From FW021-bin31 sp036278455 (lineage in GTDB: Bacteria; Bacteroidota; Bacteroidia; Chitinophagales; Chitinophagaceae), in assembly GCA_036278455.1 (NCBI GenBank), contig DASULB010000431.1, forward strand, positions 1 through 11,693: a stretch of DNA of 11,693 bases. The letters run 5' to 3'. Both the position numbers and the translations under genes were made by a program. A model generated the notes under the pieces. That model saw only the letters and a program-made list of their open reading frames with translations, ran no database searches and was not told the origin of the DNA. Of the stretch, positions 1 through 7,017 are shown one piece after another (positions within the stretch are counted from its first letter, which is position 1; every line of letters begins with the position of its first letter).

Positions 1-599
1 TGGGCTATTCTCCTTACATCTTTTTCTTGCCGCATTATCTGGGAGTGAATGACAAGGGTGAACAGTTATTTGCCGATGGCAAGGGAAATAAAGTTACGCA
101 GGGAAGCCTGAACACCTCCATGTACCATTATATTGATCCGGCACCCAAATTTAATTACGGTATCAGCAGCGCTTTCAGTTATAAGAACTGGGGACTCAGT
201 TTTTTCCTGAGGGGCCTGGTAGGGCAGAAGATATTTGATAATACACGGATGATCATCGATAACATCACCCGTTTACCGGGGAACAATGTAACCAAAGAAG
301 CGATAAGCAACGGCATCAAAGACGCCCCCGTCGCCTCGGACCTGTGGCTGGAAAAGGCCTCTTACCTGCGACTGGATAATTTTTCCCTGTCTTACACTTT
401 CAATAAGATCAACGCCCTGAAAAGCCTGCAGGTGTATGTCGCGGGAAATAATCTTTTCGTCATCACACCTTACCGGGGCCTGGATCCTGAGATCAGGGTG
501 ACGGACAGCAATGAGTCCTATATCGATGCCAATTACGGAAGTGATGGCTACTATCCGAGAAGCCGTTCTTTTTCCTTCGGCCTCAATGTTTCCTTTTAA
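1..599 (+). CDS. SusC/RagA-type TonB-dependent outer-membrane receptor, C-terminal part
   Basis: Only the last 199 residues are present; the reading frame is open at the left edge (codons begin at position 3) and stops with TAA at 597-599. SusC proteins are 22-strand outer-membrane barrels that, with a SusD lid, import oligosaccharides or peptides using TonB energy. The sequence shows alternating aromatic beta-strands, the family's typical YLGVND and YRGLDPEI stretches, and a final strand ending SFSFGLNVSF with the terminal Phe expected for BAM-dependent barrel insertion. A SusD gene follows 65 bp downstream on the same strand, the standard arrangement. The plug domain, TonB box and any N-terminal extension lie outside the window, so the substrate cannot be guessed. 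Confidence 0.93.
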   Translation, partial: GYSPYIFFLPHYLGVNDKGEQLFADGKGNKVTQGSLNTSMYHYIDPAPKFNYGISSAFSYKNWGLSFFLRGLVGQKIFDNTRMIIDNITRLPGNNVTKEAISNGIKDAPVASDLWLEKASYLRLDNFSLSYTFNKINALKSLQVYVAGNNLFVITPYRGLDPEIRVTDSNESYIDANYGSDGYYPRSRSFSFGLNVSF

Positions 600-637
600 T
601 CCGATTAATTTAATCCGATCAATTTAATCCGATCAAC
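598..637 (+). repeat. Three copies of a 14-bp tandem repeat between susC and susD
   Basis: Starting inside the susC stop codon, the unit AATCCGATYAATTT occurs at 598-611 and 612-625, with a truncated third copy at 626-636. The first two copies differ at one base (T or C). The repeat fills most of the short spacer before the susD start. It may be slippage of non-coding sequence or may set the spacing or RNA structure between the two genes; function unknown. Confidence 0.85.
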
Positions 638-664
638 GAATTGTTCTTTATAATCCCACAATAT

Positions 665-2308
665 ATGAAAACAAGAGATTTATATAAAAGCGCCGGTGCC
701 CTGCTGTTGATCGTCATAGCGGCATCCTGCACCAACCTCGACCAGCATGTGTACAGCGTAGTGCCACAGGCGGATTTCTGGAAAACGCCCGAACAGATAG
801 CCGCGGGCGTCGCGCCCGGTTATCAGGCGCTCACCGCCATTCCGGACGGCAATGTTTTTAGCCTGCAGGAGGTCACCTCAGACGAACAGATCATCCCCAC
901 CAGAGGAGGCGACTGGTATGACGGGGGTAAGTGGCAGGCCTTGTGGCTGCATACCTGGACACCCACCACCACTACCATCAATGATGCCTGGAATGACATC
1001 TACAACGGTGTAGGAAGGGTCAACTTTGCGCTTAATTCCCTGGATAACCTGAAGCAAAAACCAGATAACATCGGAAACATAGAAGCGGAGCTGAAAACCC
1101 TGCGCGCTTATTTTTATTACCTGGCGATGGACCTCTATGGTAATATTCCGCTGGTCACCAGTTTTAACACCAACCCGGATTCCGTCACCAACAGCTCCCG
1201 GAAAGAGGCTTTTAATTTTATAGAAAAAGAAGTTAAGGATAATATCGACCTGCTGAATACCACCGTGAACGCGTCCACCTATGGAAAGGTCACCAAATGG
1301 ATGGCTTTTTCGCTGCTGGCAAAGTTATATTTGAATGCCCAGGTATATACGGGCCAGCCGCGGTGGCAGGATTGTATGAAGGCCTGTGATTCCGTCATCG
1401 CTTCGGGAGACTACAGCTTGTCTCCTGAATATTTTGACAATTTTTCAGTGAATAACGAAGGCTCCGTGGAAAATATCTTCGTGGTTCCCTTTGATAAGAT
1501 CAATATTGGAGGCAACAACTGGGAGAACCAAACCCTGCATTACCAGAACCAGATTAACTTCCAGCTATCAGGGGGTACCTGGAACGGGTATTGTGCAGGA
1601 GCTGTCTTTTACGATTTGTTCGATACCACTTCGGTTTATACGACCAAAGGCGGGAATGTTTACAGGACCTATCTGGATCAGCGTTCCGGACAGTGGCTGA
1701 TCGGGCAGCAATACAGTACGCCCTATACCTATCCACCGGATAAAAACGTATTGTACCACGCCGCCGATGCATCCTTAAAACTAACAGACATTGGTACAGG
1801 ATTGTCACTGGTATTGACCCCTCATGTAGAGACCATATCCGATCCCGCCAGTGATTTCAGGTTGGCTGGTGTCAGGAATATCAAATATTTTCCTGAGGCA
1901 GGAACCGCTGGCAACCAAAGCAATGACATGGTATTATTCCGCTATGCCGATATCCTGCTTATGAAGGCGGAATGCGAATTACGTTTGGGAGTCAACGCCG
2001 CAGATGCGCTGGACCTGGTGAACCAGGTGAGGGAACGTGCCTATAGTGGTAATAAGAGTCATGACTGGACGATGAGTGATCTGACGCTGGATAATCTCCT
2101 TGCCGAAAGGGGGCGGGAGTTGGCATGGGAGATGAGCAGAAGACAGGACCTTATCCGTTACGAGGTGGCCAGTGGGAAATCTTATTTTAGCGCTGCCAGA
2201 AAACCGGATAAAAAGCAGGATGCATCAGATGGCCATCTGCGCATCTTTCCGATCCCGGCACAGCAGATCTCTGCCAATCATAACCTGAAGCAGAATCCGG
2301 GCTACTAA
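665..2308 (+). CDS. SusD/RagB family nutrient-binding outer-membrane lipoprotein
   Basis: SusD proteins are surface lipoproteins that cap the SusC barrel and bind the incoming glycan. I start the gene at ATG 665, giving 547 residues. An upstream TTG at 641 is also in frame, but the ATG places a proper type II signal directly at the N-terminus (MKTRD, hydrophobic core LLLIVIAAS, lipobox Cys22). The N-terminal half (about 25-220) has the helical TPR-like SusD scaffold, including an ALNSLDNL/LRAYFYYLAMDLYGNIPL stretch typical of the family. The C-terminal RagB region contains the ADILLMKAECELRLG helix and LLAERGRELAWE, and ends with the classic FPIP...NLKQNPGY tail. Length is normal and no frame damage is seen. 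There is no Shine-Dalgarno sequence, as usual in Bacteroidota. It is almost certainly co-transcribed with the SusC gene. Confidence 0.95.
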   Translation: MKTRDLYKSAGALLLIVIAASCTNLDQHVYSVVPQADFWKTPEQIAAGVAPGYQALTAIPDGNVFSLQEVTSDEQIIPTRGGDWYDGGKWQALWLHTWTPTTTTINDAWNDIYNGVGRVNFALNSLDNLKQKPDNIGNIEAELKTLRAYFYYLAMDLYGNIPLVTSFNTNPDSVTNSSRKEAFNFIEKEVKDNIDLLNTTVNASTYGKVTKWMAFSLLAKLYLNAQVYTGQPRWQDCMKACDSVIASGDYSLSPEYFDNFSVNNEGSVENIFVVPFDKINIGGNNWENQTLHYQNQINFQLSGGTWNGYCAGAVFYDLFDTTSVYTTKGGNVYRTYLDQRSGQWLIGQQYSTPYTYPPDKNVLYHAADASLKLTDIGTGLSLVLTPHVETISDPASDFRLAGVRNIKYFPEAGTAGNQSNDMVLFRYADILLMKAECELRLGVNAADALDLVNQVRERAYSGNKSHDWTMSDLTLDNLLAERGRELAWEMSRRQDLIRYEVASGKSYFSAARKPDKKQDASDGHLRIFPIPAQQISANHNLKQNPGY

Positions 2309-2334
2309 AACACCCGGATCAGGATGCGCTTTTT
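2295..2334 (+). terminator. Weak hairpin overlapping the susD stop codon
   Basis: The arms ATCCGGG (2295-2301) and CCCGGAT (2313-2319) are a perfect 7-bp inverted repeat with an 11-nt loop containing the stop codon. A run of five T lies at 2330-2334, but 10 nt beyond the stem, so this is not a textbook intrinsic terminator. It could end or attenuate the susCD transcript, or protect its 3' end. Confidence 0.3.
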
Positions 2335-3343
2335 ATGGCAGGGGTGCGCGCATGCGATGTTCTTTCACCATTGTCAACCCATGTTGTCATGTTGTATGAG
2401 GCAGAGGCTGGGAGATGATGGAAGATGGTGCATTGCAGTGCTGAGGGCGGGTAACGTCTGTAGCATAAAGATGAAGCAGCATCATCCGCTTTGAAGAGAG
2501 GGAAAGGCTTGGGCCTTTTAGAAGAAGGTGCTGAAGTAATTGTGCGTATGTTAAAGGAAACGATAATCCGCGCGGAGCTGAATCCCCCCGGCCGGTGCTT
2601 CGGTGACCGGATATTGTTACATTTGTATAAAATAGTCACATCCTGCATGCCGGAATAGTGCTGGCTGCTTTTTGCCAGCTGTTGAGGTTGCCCGGCAGGA
2701 CAACACGGTGCCCCCCAGGAAGAATAGGAAGGCTGCCGCTTGCTTTTTGATGGCAGGTTGTATTAGTATCATCGGCCTTTTGTATTCAACAGGAGCCTCC
2801 TTATTTTATGAAGTAACCAAAGAATTTTTTGGTAAGATTGAGATGGAAACCGGGGAGGCTTTGTATAGAATGCCTGGATGAGTATGCGTTTCTGCAATAC
2901 CGTTTCTCATGTGGGGAAAGTTTGTACAAGCTTATCATTTCATAACCCGTCGGGACCCTACGACGAAATAGAGCCCTCCTACCGGAGACAAAGGGAAGAA
3001 GCCGGGTTTAGGGTTTTGACTTCGGTACATGCAGCTCCTAACTGGCAGCGTGAGTGTCACGCCGGGCTTCCGCACCGGCTTTGGCACTTACGCCAGAACA
3101 GCCGGGGTATGGCTTCGGGAACGTTGTCAGAAGGAAGAATCATGATCAATGCAAAATAAAGGCAGCTCTCACTTAGACCGTTGTTGCGAAGATATCGCGG
3201 TATTAACCGGTTATACTTCAATCGCCGGGAGGTGTGTAGCTACGGCTCACACGGCGGTCATGACAGACCCAAAATAGGGAATAGGCACTGCAAATAGATC
3301 AGTATAAGCAGAAAATATATTATGTTTAGCATTTAATCGGGAT
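2309..3343. other. 1-kb spacer without a convincing gene; two doubtful small ORFs and several hairpins
   Basis: No protein family is recognisable in any frame. Two small plus-strand ORFs overlap by ATGA. The first, 2672-2881, has a TTG start or ATG 2750 and one possible membrane helix (ACFLMAGCISIIGLLY). The second, 2878-3159, is rich in Cys, His and Arg and looks non-coding. The second half contains short perfect inverted repeats at 2948-2965, 2976-2987, 3048-3062, 3075-3105, 3204-3213 (palindrome TAACCGGTTA) and 3223-3256. Immediately before the next gene, TATGTTTA at 3321-3328 matches seven of eight positions of the Bacteroidota -7 element, but no -33 TTTG lies at the right distance. The stretch may be a decayed gene or a structured leader region. 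Confidence 0.6.
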
Positions 3344-5437
3344 ATGAAAAAGCTATTTAACAACTACCTGTACATATTGAGCATATCATTTGCATTTATA
3401 TTGATGTGCCTGCCGGCAGATGGCCAGCATAAGAATAACCATGTTGCATGGATACAATATACAAAATCAGGAACAGGTATATCCTGGCCGCAAGGGCAGG
3501 CCCTTCCCCAATTCGCCAGTGTTTCAGATACACTTGACGGGTTTGATCTGGTTAAAGGTAACCTGTCACCTTCAGAGAGATTGGTTTTTGTTGCCTTGCA
3601 GGGGCTGGTGAATAAAATAAAGCCACGTATTTTTCTGTATGACAAGGCGGGTGAAGGGAAAAACAAGTGGCCGGAAAATCTTCATCTTAAAATCGACGAG
3701 TATCCAAGTGGCCTTAAATGGGCATTGTTAAAAAAATACAGGCGTGAAATAAAGGGTGTTGTGCTTTATAGTATCGATAAAAATGCTGCATACTTAAACC
3801 TGGCCACTACGATCAGCGGCATTGAAAGTGCCCTGCCCGTTACTCCTTCAGACTATCATGAATTGGCTAAGGAAGGTATCCATCTTCCTGTACTGGAGGA
3901 TTTGACAAAACTTCCATATACAGCAACAGCCGAAATTTATCAATACCTCTATGACCATTATTGGAAAGATTGCACCAAAAGACTGCTGGTCAGTTTAAGA
4001 CCTTCCATTACGGCAAAGATTCGTGATATCGGCATCGCCGCCGGGGCGGCTTTTGTATGGCTTGACCCCAGAAAAAAAGAAGAGAAACAAGTGTTGAAAG
4101 AATTTCTGGCCGGTATGAAGGCCGGGCAGGGAATTATTCTTGGGTGGTGGCCGGAGGAGAGATCCGGGGTAGGTCTGGGAACCTCATACGGGATTCCGAC
4201 CGTGGCTTCAGATTTTTACGAGAACGCGAGTGTCTATGGGGGGATGTCTCATTTGATAGCGCTTCCGGAAGTGCCAAAGATGCCCAGGCTCGGGAATAAG
4301 ATCTATATCGCCGTTTTTCTCAGTGATGGCGATAACGCGCAATATTGCCAGCATGCCTTGTCAAAGTTGTGGGACGACAAAAGCAGGGGAATCATACCGA
4401 TCAACTGGACGATAAGCCCTGCATTGGTGGACCTCGGGCCCGGGCTGCTCAATTATTATTATGCCACCGCTACCCCCAATGATTTCTTTGCATCAGGTCC
4501 TTCCGGACTTGGCTACGCATTGATCTATGATGCGTTGAATAAAAAATGGAACCTGGATACCCAGCAAGCCGTGATAGATGCCTATACAAAATTTACTCAG
4601 CAATATATTGCAAAATCGGGGCTCCGTGTCATCACTATCTGGGATAATGTCAATGAACAACAGATGGATGCCTATGCGACCAATTGCCGGTACCTGTATG
4701 GTGCTACGCTGGAAGACTGGGGGCGGGGTTTGCCTCTTAAAACAGTTGTCACGGAAGGCAGGCTGGCCTTTATTCCGAACCGGCCGGGTTATGCCGGTGA
4801 CATTAACGCAATCTATGACACGTGGGAGCAGTCTGTCAAATCTTTTAACGGATCGAAGCCACTTTTTCTTGCTGCACAAGGCGTTTCCTGGAAAATGGGT
4901 CCTAAGGACATCGTACGTCTTAAAGAAAAGCTGGAAGAACTTTCACCCGGCAATATTATTATATGCAGGGGAGATCATTTTTTTTCGCTCTATAACGAGG
5001 ACCATCATCTGGACTTCAACCTGACACTCTGCCCCGACATGAAGATTACGTCCAGCAGCACGTCAACAAAGGCAGCTTATGCGGCCGACGGAACCCCTTC
5101 AGGGAAGTACAAGTGGATATCATCCGGGACTGGTGCAAAGTGGATCGGGTTTGATTTCAAACAAACCTACCTTATTGACCGTTATGTCATTCGCCATGCC
5201 GGATCTGATGGCATGGATCCGGCGCTCAATGCCAAATCATTCAAATTGGAGGTGAGTTCAAATAAGAAGACCTGGAAGACTGTCGACTTTCAAGACAATA
5301 ACATTGACAATGTTACAGACATCAATTTTGCACCGGTAAAAGCCAGGTATGTGCGCCTGACCATATTAAATGCCGGGAAGGATAATACTGCAAGGATCGG
5401 TGATGTAGAGATCTATGGGAAAAGCATAGCCGAATAG
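3344..5437 (+). CDS. GxGYxYP-family putative glycoside hydrolase with C-terminal F5/8 type C domain
   Basis: This 697-residue protein starts MKKLFNNYLYILSISFAF, a signal peptide probably cleaved near residue 27 (PADG/Q); Cys22 lacks a good lipobox, so it is probably periplasmic or exported rather than lipidated. Residues about 50-270 match the GxGYxYP N-terminal region, with the NKIKPRIFLY segment. Residues about 320-560 match the catalytic-like C-terminal region, including SDGDN at 327-331. The eponymous motif falls at 388-394 but reads GLGYALI, so the Tyr and Pro of GxGYxYP are missing. Residues about 568-693 form an F5/8 type C (CBM32-like) beta-sandwich ending RYVRLTI...GDVEIYG. The family is a predicted, not firmly characterised, glycoside hydrolase group often found near SusCD genes, which fits this context. 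Substrate unknown. Confidence 0.83.
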   Translation: MKKLFNNYLYILSISFAFILMCLPADGQHKNNHVAWIQYTKSGTGISWPQGQALPQFASVSDTLDGFDLVKGNLSPSERLVFVALQGLVNKIKPRIFLYDKAGEGKNKWPENLHLKIDEYPSGLKWALLKKYRREIKGVVLYSIDKNAAYLNLATTISGIESALPVTPSDYHELAKEGIHLPVLEDLTKLPYTATAEIYQYLYDHYWKDCTKRLLVSLRPSITAKIRDIGIAAGAAFVWLDPRKKEEKQVLKEFLAGMKAGQGIILGWWPEERSGVGLGTSYGIPTVASDFYENASVYGGMSHLIALPEVPKMPRLGNKIYIAVFLSDGDNAQYCQHALSKLWDDKSRGIIPINWTISPALVDLGPGLLNYYYATATPNDFFASGPSGLGYALIYDALNKKWNLDTQQAVIDAYTKFTQQYIAKSGLRVITIWDNVNEQQMDAYATNCRYLYGATLEDWGRGLPLKTVVTEGRLAFIPNRPGYAGDINAIYDTWEQSVKSFNGSKPLFLAAQGVSWKMGPKDIVRLKEKLEELSPGNIIICRGDHFFSLYNEDHHLDFNLTLCPDMKITSSSTSTKAAYAADGTPSGKYKWISSGTGAKWIGFDFKQTYLIDRYVIRHAGSDGMDPALNAKSFKLEVSSNKKTWKTVDFQDNNIDNVTDINFAPVKARYVRLTILNAGKDNTARIGDVEIYGKSIAE

Positions 5438-5737
5438 GAACCCTTGACGTGAAGTGATCAGTATCGCAATACTTGGAAAGAGGTGTAGTCTTTCATGGTG
5501 AAGAATAATTGCGCTGACCATATTTAAAATAGCTTTGACGTATTGCAATGGATTTTTCGCTATTCCCCTGGGCTATAGGGTTGCCCTGCCGCTGTTTCAA
5601 GGGACGCGGTTCTCCATACCAACCCTGCCATTGGCAGGCTTGGCAGCTTCAGGGCCAATGAACCTTATAGAAAGGATAAGTTGTCTCTATAGCGCTTGCA
5701 GCAGCCAGGGCCCGCTCCCTTTGGAAGGGATTGGTCC
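5438..5737. other. Convergent intergenic region, no gene seen
   Basis: This 300-bp gap separates the GxGYxYP gene from the oppositely oriented collagen-like gene. It holds two compact inverted repeats: AGTAT-CGCA-ATACT at 5460-5473, and CCTGCCA-T-TGGCAGG at 5624-5638. Neither has a T tract on either strand, so I cannot name a terminator for either convergent gene. The open frames here are short and have no recognisable content. Confidence 0.6.
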
Positions 5738-6682
5738 TCATTGATGCAACACCCGCACCGCTTTCAGGTAGTCCCCAAAGGTAATTCTGGATCCTTTGTC
5801 AACCGCCTGTAGGCTGGTTCCCGGAATGATGATCACCTTGATCTTTTCGACGGTCTCAGGGCTGCCCGTATTGGAAAGAGGTGAATAAAGGGTGAACACC
5901 CCCTTGGAGAAATTGAAGTAATAATTAATCCCCAACGCCCAGAAAGGCGCCTGGTACCAGAAATCATCTGACAACTGCACATATACCATAATAGCTCCTT
6001 TAAGCAATATAGCACTGTCCAGTGCAGTCAGTTGTTTAGTAATCTGGTAGGAGGAATTCCCTTTCCCATCTCCGTAAACCTGCCATTGAAGCCCCGTGGA
6101 AAACGTAAAAGCCTCCACATTCACATTGCCGTCGGCACCGTCACTGCCATCTGCACCAGCCGGCCCTTGTTCTCCGGGCTCTCCCTGTGCTCCCTGTGCT
6201 CCCTGGGCCCCTTGCGGTCCCTGCTCTCCTTTTAACGAGAAACCGGCACCCCATCCGGCATCGCTTTTCGGCCCGAATAATTTAATGTTGGTTTCATCCA
6301 GATAAAAATCCCCCGTTTTACCGACGGAGGCGGTGGGTGTTCCATCGCCATGTAATATCTGGGTTCCCGGTGTGCCTTTTAGCGATACGCCACCTCCCCA
6401 TCCCTCATCGGTTTTGGGGCCGTAGAGCATCACCGTGGAGGTATCGAGAAAGAAATCCCCTGCTGCTCCCAGGGTACTGGCGGGCGTGTTGTTCCCGGTC
6501 AAAATGGTGGTGCCATCCTTTCCGTTCGCGCCGTCCTTTCCCGGTTGTCCGGCGGGTCCCTGTGCACCGGTGTCACCCGGAACGCCCTGGGGGCCCAGAA
6601 CACCTTCTTTATGGCAGCTAATGAGCGAAGGGAGGAAAAAGAGAAGAACGCATACATACATTAAACCGGTGATCTTTTTCAT
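5738..6682 (-). CDS. Collagen-like lipoprotein with duplicated 49-residue module
   Basis: The 314-residue product begins MKKITGLMYVCVLLFFLPSLISC, a lipoprotein signal with Cys23. It then shows a Gly-X-Y collagen tract of ten triplets (27-57), module A (58-106), module B (107-155), a second Gly-X-Y tract of about eleven triplets (152-185), and a C-terminal beta-rich domain (about 188-314). Modules A and B are tandem copies, 26 of 49 positions identical, sharing GDF(F/Y)LD, L(Y/F)GPK, GWG and SLKG. The C-terminal domain resembles the lipoprotein encoded at 8376-8834. It is probably a trimeric, envelope-anchored stalk protein; bacterial collagen-like tracts fold as triple helices without hydroxyproline. 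No catalytic residues are visible and the ligand is unknown. ATG 6682 is the first codon of the signal peptide. Confidence 0.85.
   Translation of the reverse strand: MKKITGLMYVCVLLFFLPSLISCHKEGVLGPQGVPGDTGAQGPAGQPGKDGANGKDGTTILTGNNTPASTLGAAGDFFLDTSTVMLYGPKTDEGWGGGVSLKGTPGTQILHGDGTPTASVGKTGDFYLDETNIKLFGPKSDAGWGAGFSLKGEQGPQGAQGAQGAQGEPGEQGPAGADGSDGADGNVNVEAFTFSTGLQWQVYGDGKGNSSYQITKQLTALDSAILLKGAIMVYVQLSDDFWYQAPFWALGINYYFNFSKGVFTLYSPLSNTGSPETVEKIKVIIIPGTSLQAVDKGSRITFGDYLKAVRVLHQ
6181..6208 (-). repeat. 9-bp tandem repeat encoding Gly-Ala-Gln collagen triplets
   Basis: Within the second collagen tract, the coding strand repeats GGAGCACAG twice exactly after a diverged copy GGGGCCCAG, giving three consecutive Gly-Ala-Gln triplets. 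In-frame 9-bp units can change copy number by slippage without breaking the frame. Confidence 0.8.
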
Positions 6683-6778
6683 GAGGATAATTTATGGATA
6701 TCCGGTAAAAATACCCGCTTATGTCCCTTTGTTGGCCTCTTTTTAAGGCAACGTGGCAAAATCTTTAGTCAATGAGCG

Positions 6779-6810
6779 AAAAAAGCGGCGTCCCGGGTCA
6801 GCTCGCCGCT
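6779..6810 (-). terminator. Minus-strand intrinsic terminator-like hairpin upstream of the collagen-like gene
   Basis: Read on the minus strand, AGCGGCG (6810-6804), a 13-nt loop and CGCCGCT (6790-6784) form a perfect GC-rich 7-bp stem followed by six T (6784-6779). The orientation rules out purM. It lies 96 nt upstream of the start codon of the collagen-like gene, so it could be an attenuator in a long leader of that gene, the end of a small RNA, or a block to antisense transcription coming from the purM side. Confidence 0.6.
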
Positions 6811-6949
6811 AAAATAGCAGGAAGGCCTTTTATGCGGGTGCCACGCCGTCCTATCCGCTCTGAAAGGTGGTAGGGATGGCCGGAATCGGCTGATTTACCT
6901 GCCAAAACGGTCGCCTCCCCGGTATCGGGCTTGACGGGAATAACAACAT

Positions 6950-6980
6950 TTTGCATCCTAACGATAAACGAATAATTTTG
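6950..6980 (+). promoter_or_regulatory. purM promoter, Bacteroidota type
   Basis: TTTG at 6950-6953, a 19-bp spacer and TAATTTTG at 6973-6980 match the Bacteroidota primary sigma consensus (-33 TTTG, -7 TAnnTTTG) at every fixed position. Transcription would begin near 6985-6990, giving a leader of roughly 25-30 nt before the TTG at 7014. This argues against the in-frame TTG at 6951, which lies inside the promoter. Confidence 0.72.
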
Positions 6981-7002
6981 CCGACATCCATCACCAATCA
7001 AA

Positions 7003-7017
7003 ATGGCCACGTATTGA
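7003..7017 (+). other. Four-codon upstream ORF overlapping the purM start
   Basis: ATG 7003 begins a minimal ORF (Met-Ala-Thr-Tyr, stop TGA at 7015-7017). Its stop overlaps the purM TTG (7014-7016) in the arrangement TTGA, the geometry of translational coupling by reinitiation. It is the only ATG in the short predicted leader. Whether it is translated is unknown. Confidence 0.4.

Larger units (their letters stand above)
6683..7013. other. Divergent intergenic region between the collagen-like gene and purM
   Basis: These 331 bp separate two divergently transcribed genes. They hold the purM promoter (6950-6980), a minus-strand terminator-like hairpin (6779-6810) and a four-codon ORF that overlaps the purM start. 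On the minus strand, TATTTTTA (6713-6706) sits 24 nt upstream of the collagen-like ATG and matches seven of eight -7 positions, but no TTTG lies at the right distance. A 70-codon minus-strand ORF (7010-6798) is open but unrecognised. Confidence 0.6.

Noticed and set aside
2319..2648. Minus-strand 109-codon ORF after susD
   Set aside because: Composition is rich in Ser, Pro and Arg without motif or family resemblance; it looks like a chance open frame.
2878..3159. 93-codon plus-strand ORF joined to a 69-codon ORF by an ATGA overlap
   Set aside because: The overlap suggests coupling, but the translation is rich in Cys, His and Arg, has no domain pattern and runs through several hairpins; treated as non-coding.
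2940..3260. Possible group II intron or riboswitch remnant
   Set aside because: I looked for a domain V hairpin, a reverse transcriptase frame and known riboswitch cores and found none. Only generic hairpins remain.
3321..3328. TATGTTTA as a promoter for the GxGYxYP gene
   Set aside because: It matches seven of eight positions of the -7 element, but no TTTG occurs 19-21 bp upstream, so it is not called as a promoter.
5624..5638. CCTGCCATTGGCAGG as a bidirectional terminator between convergent genes
   Set aside because: The stem is short and neither strand has a T run after it.
6032..6746. Several Pro/Cys-rich plus-strand ORFs opposite the collagen-like gene
   Set aside because: They are antisense shadows of Gly-X-Y codons, which read as Pro-rich sequence on the other strand.
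6798..7010. Minus-strand 70-codon ORF in the purM upstream region, ending next to the minus-strand terminator
   Set aside because: It starts with GTG, overlaps the purM promoter and has no recognisable content. The nearby terminator keeps it barely possible, so that signal is reported separately.
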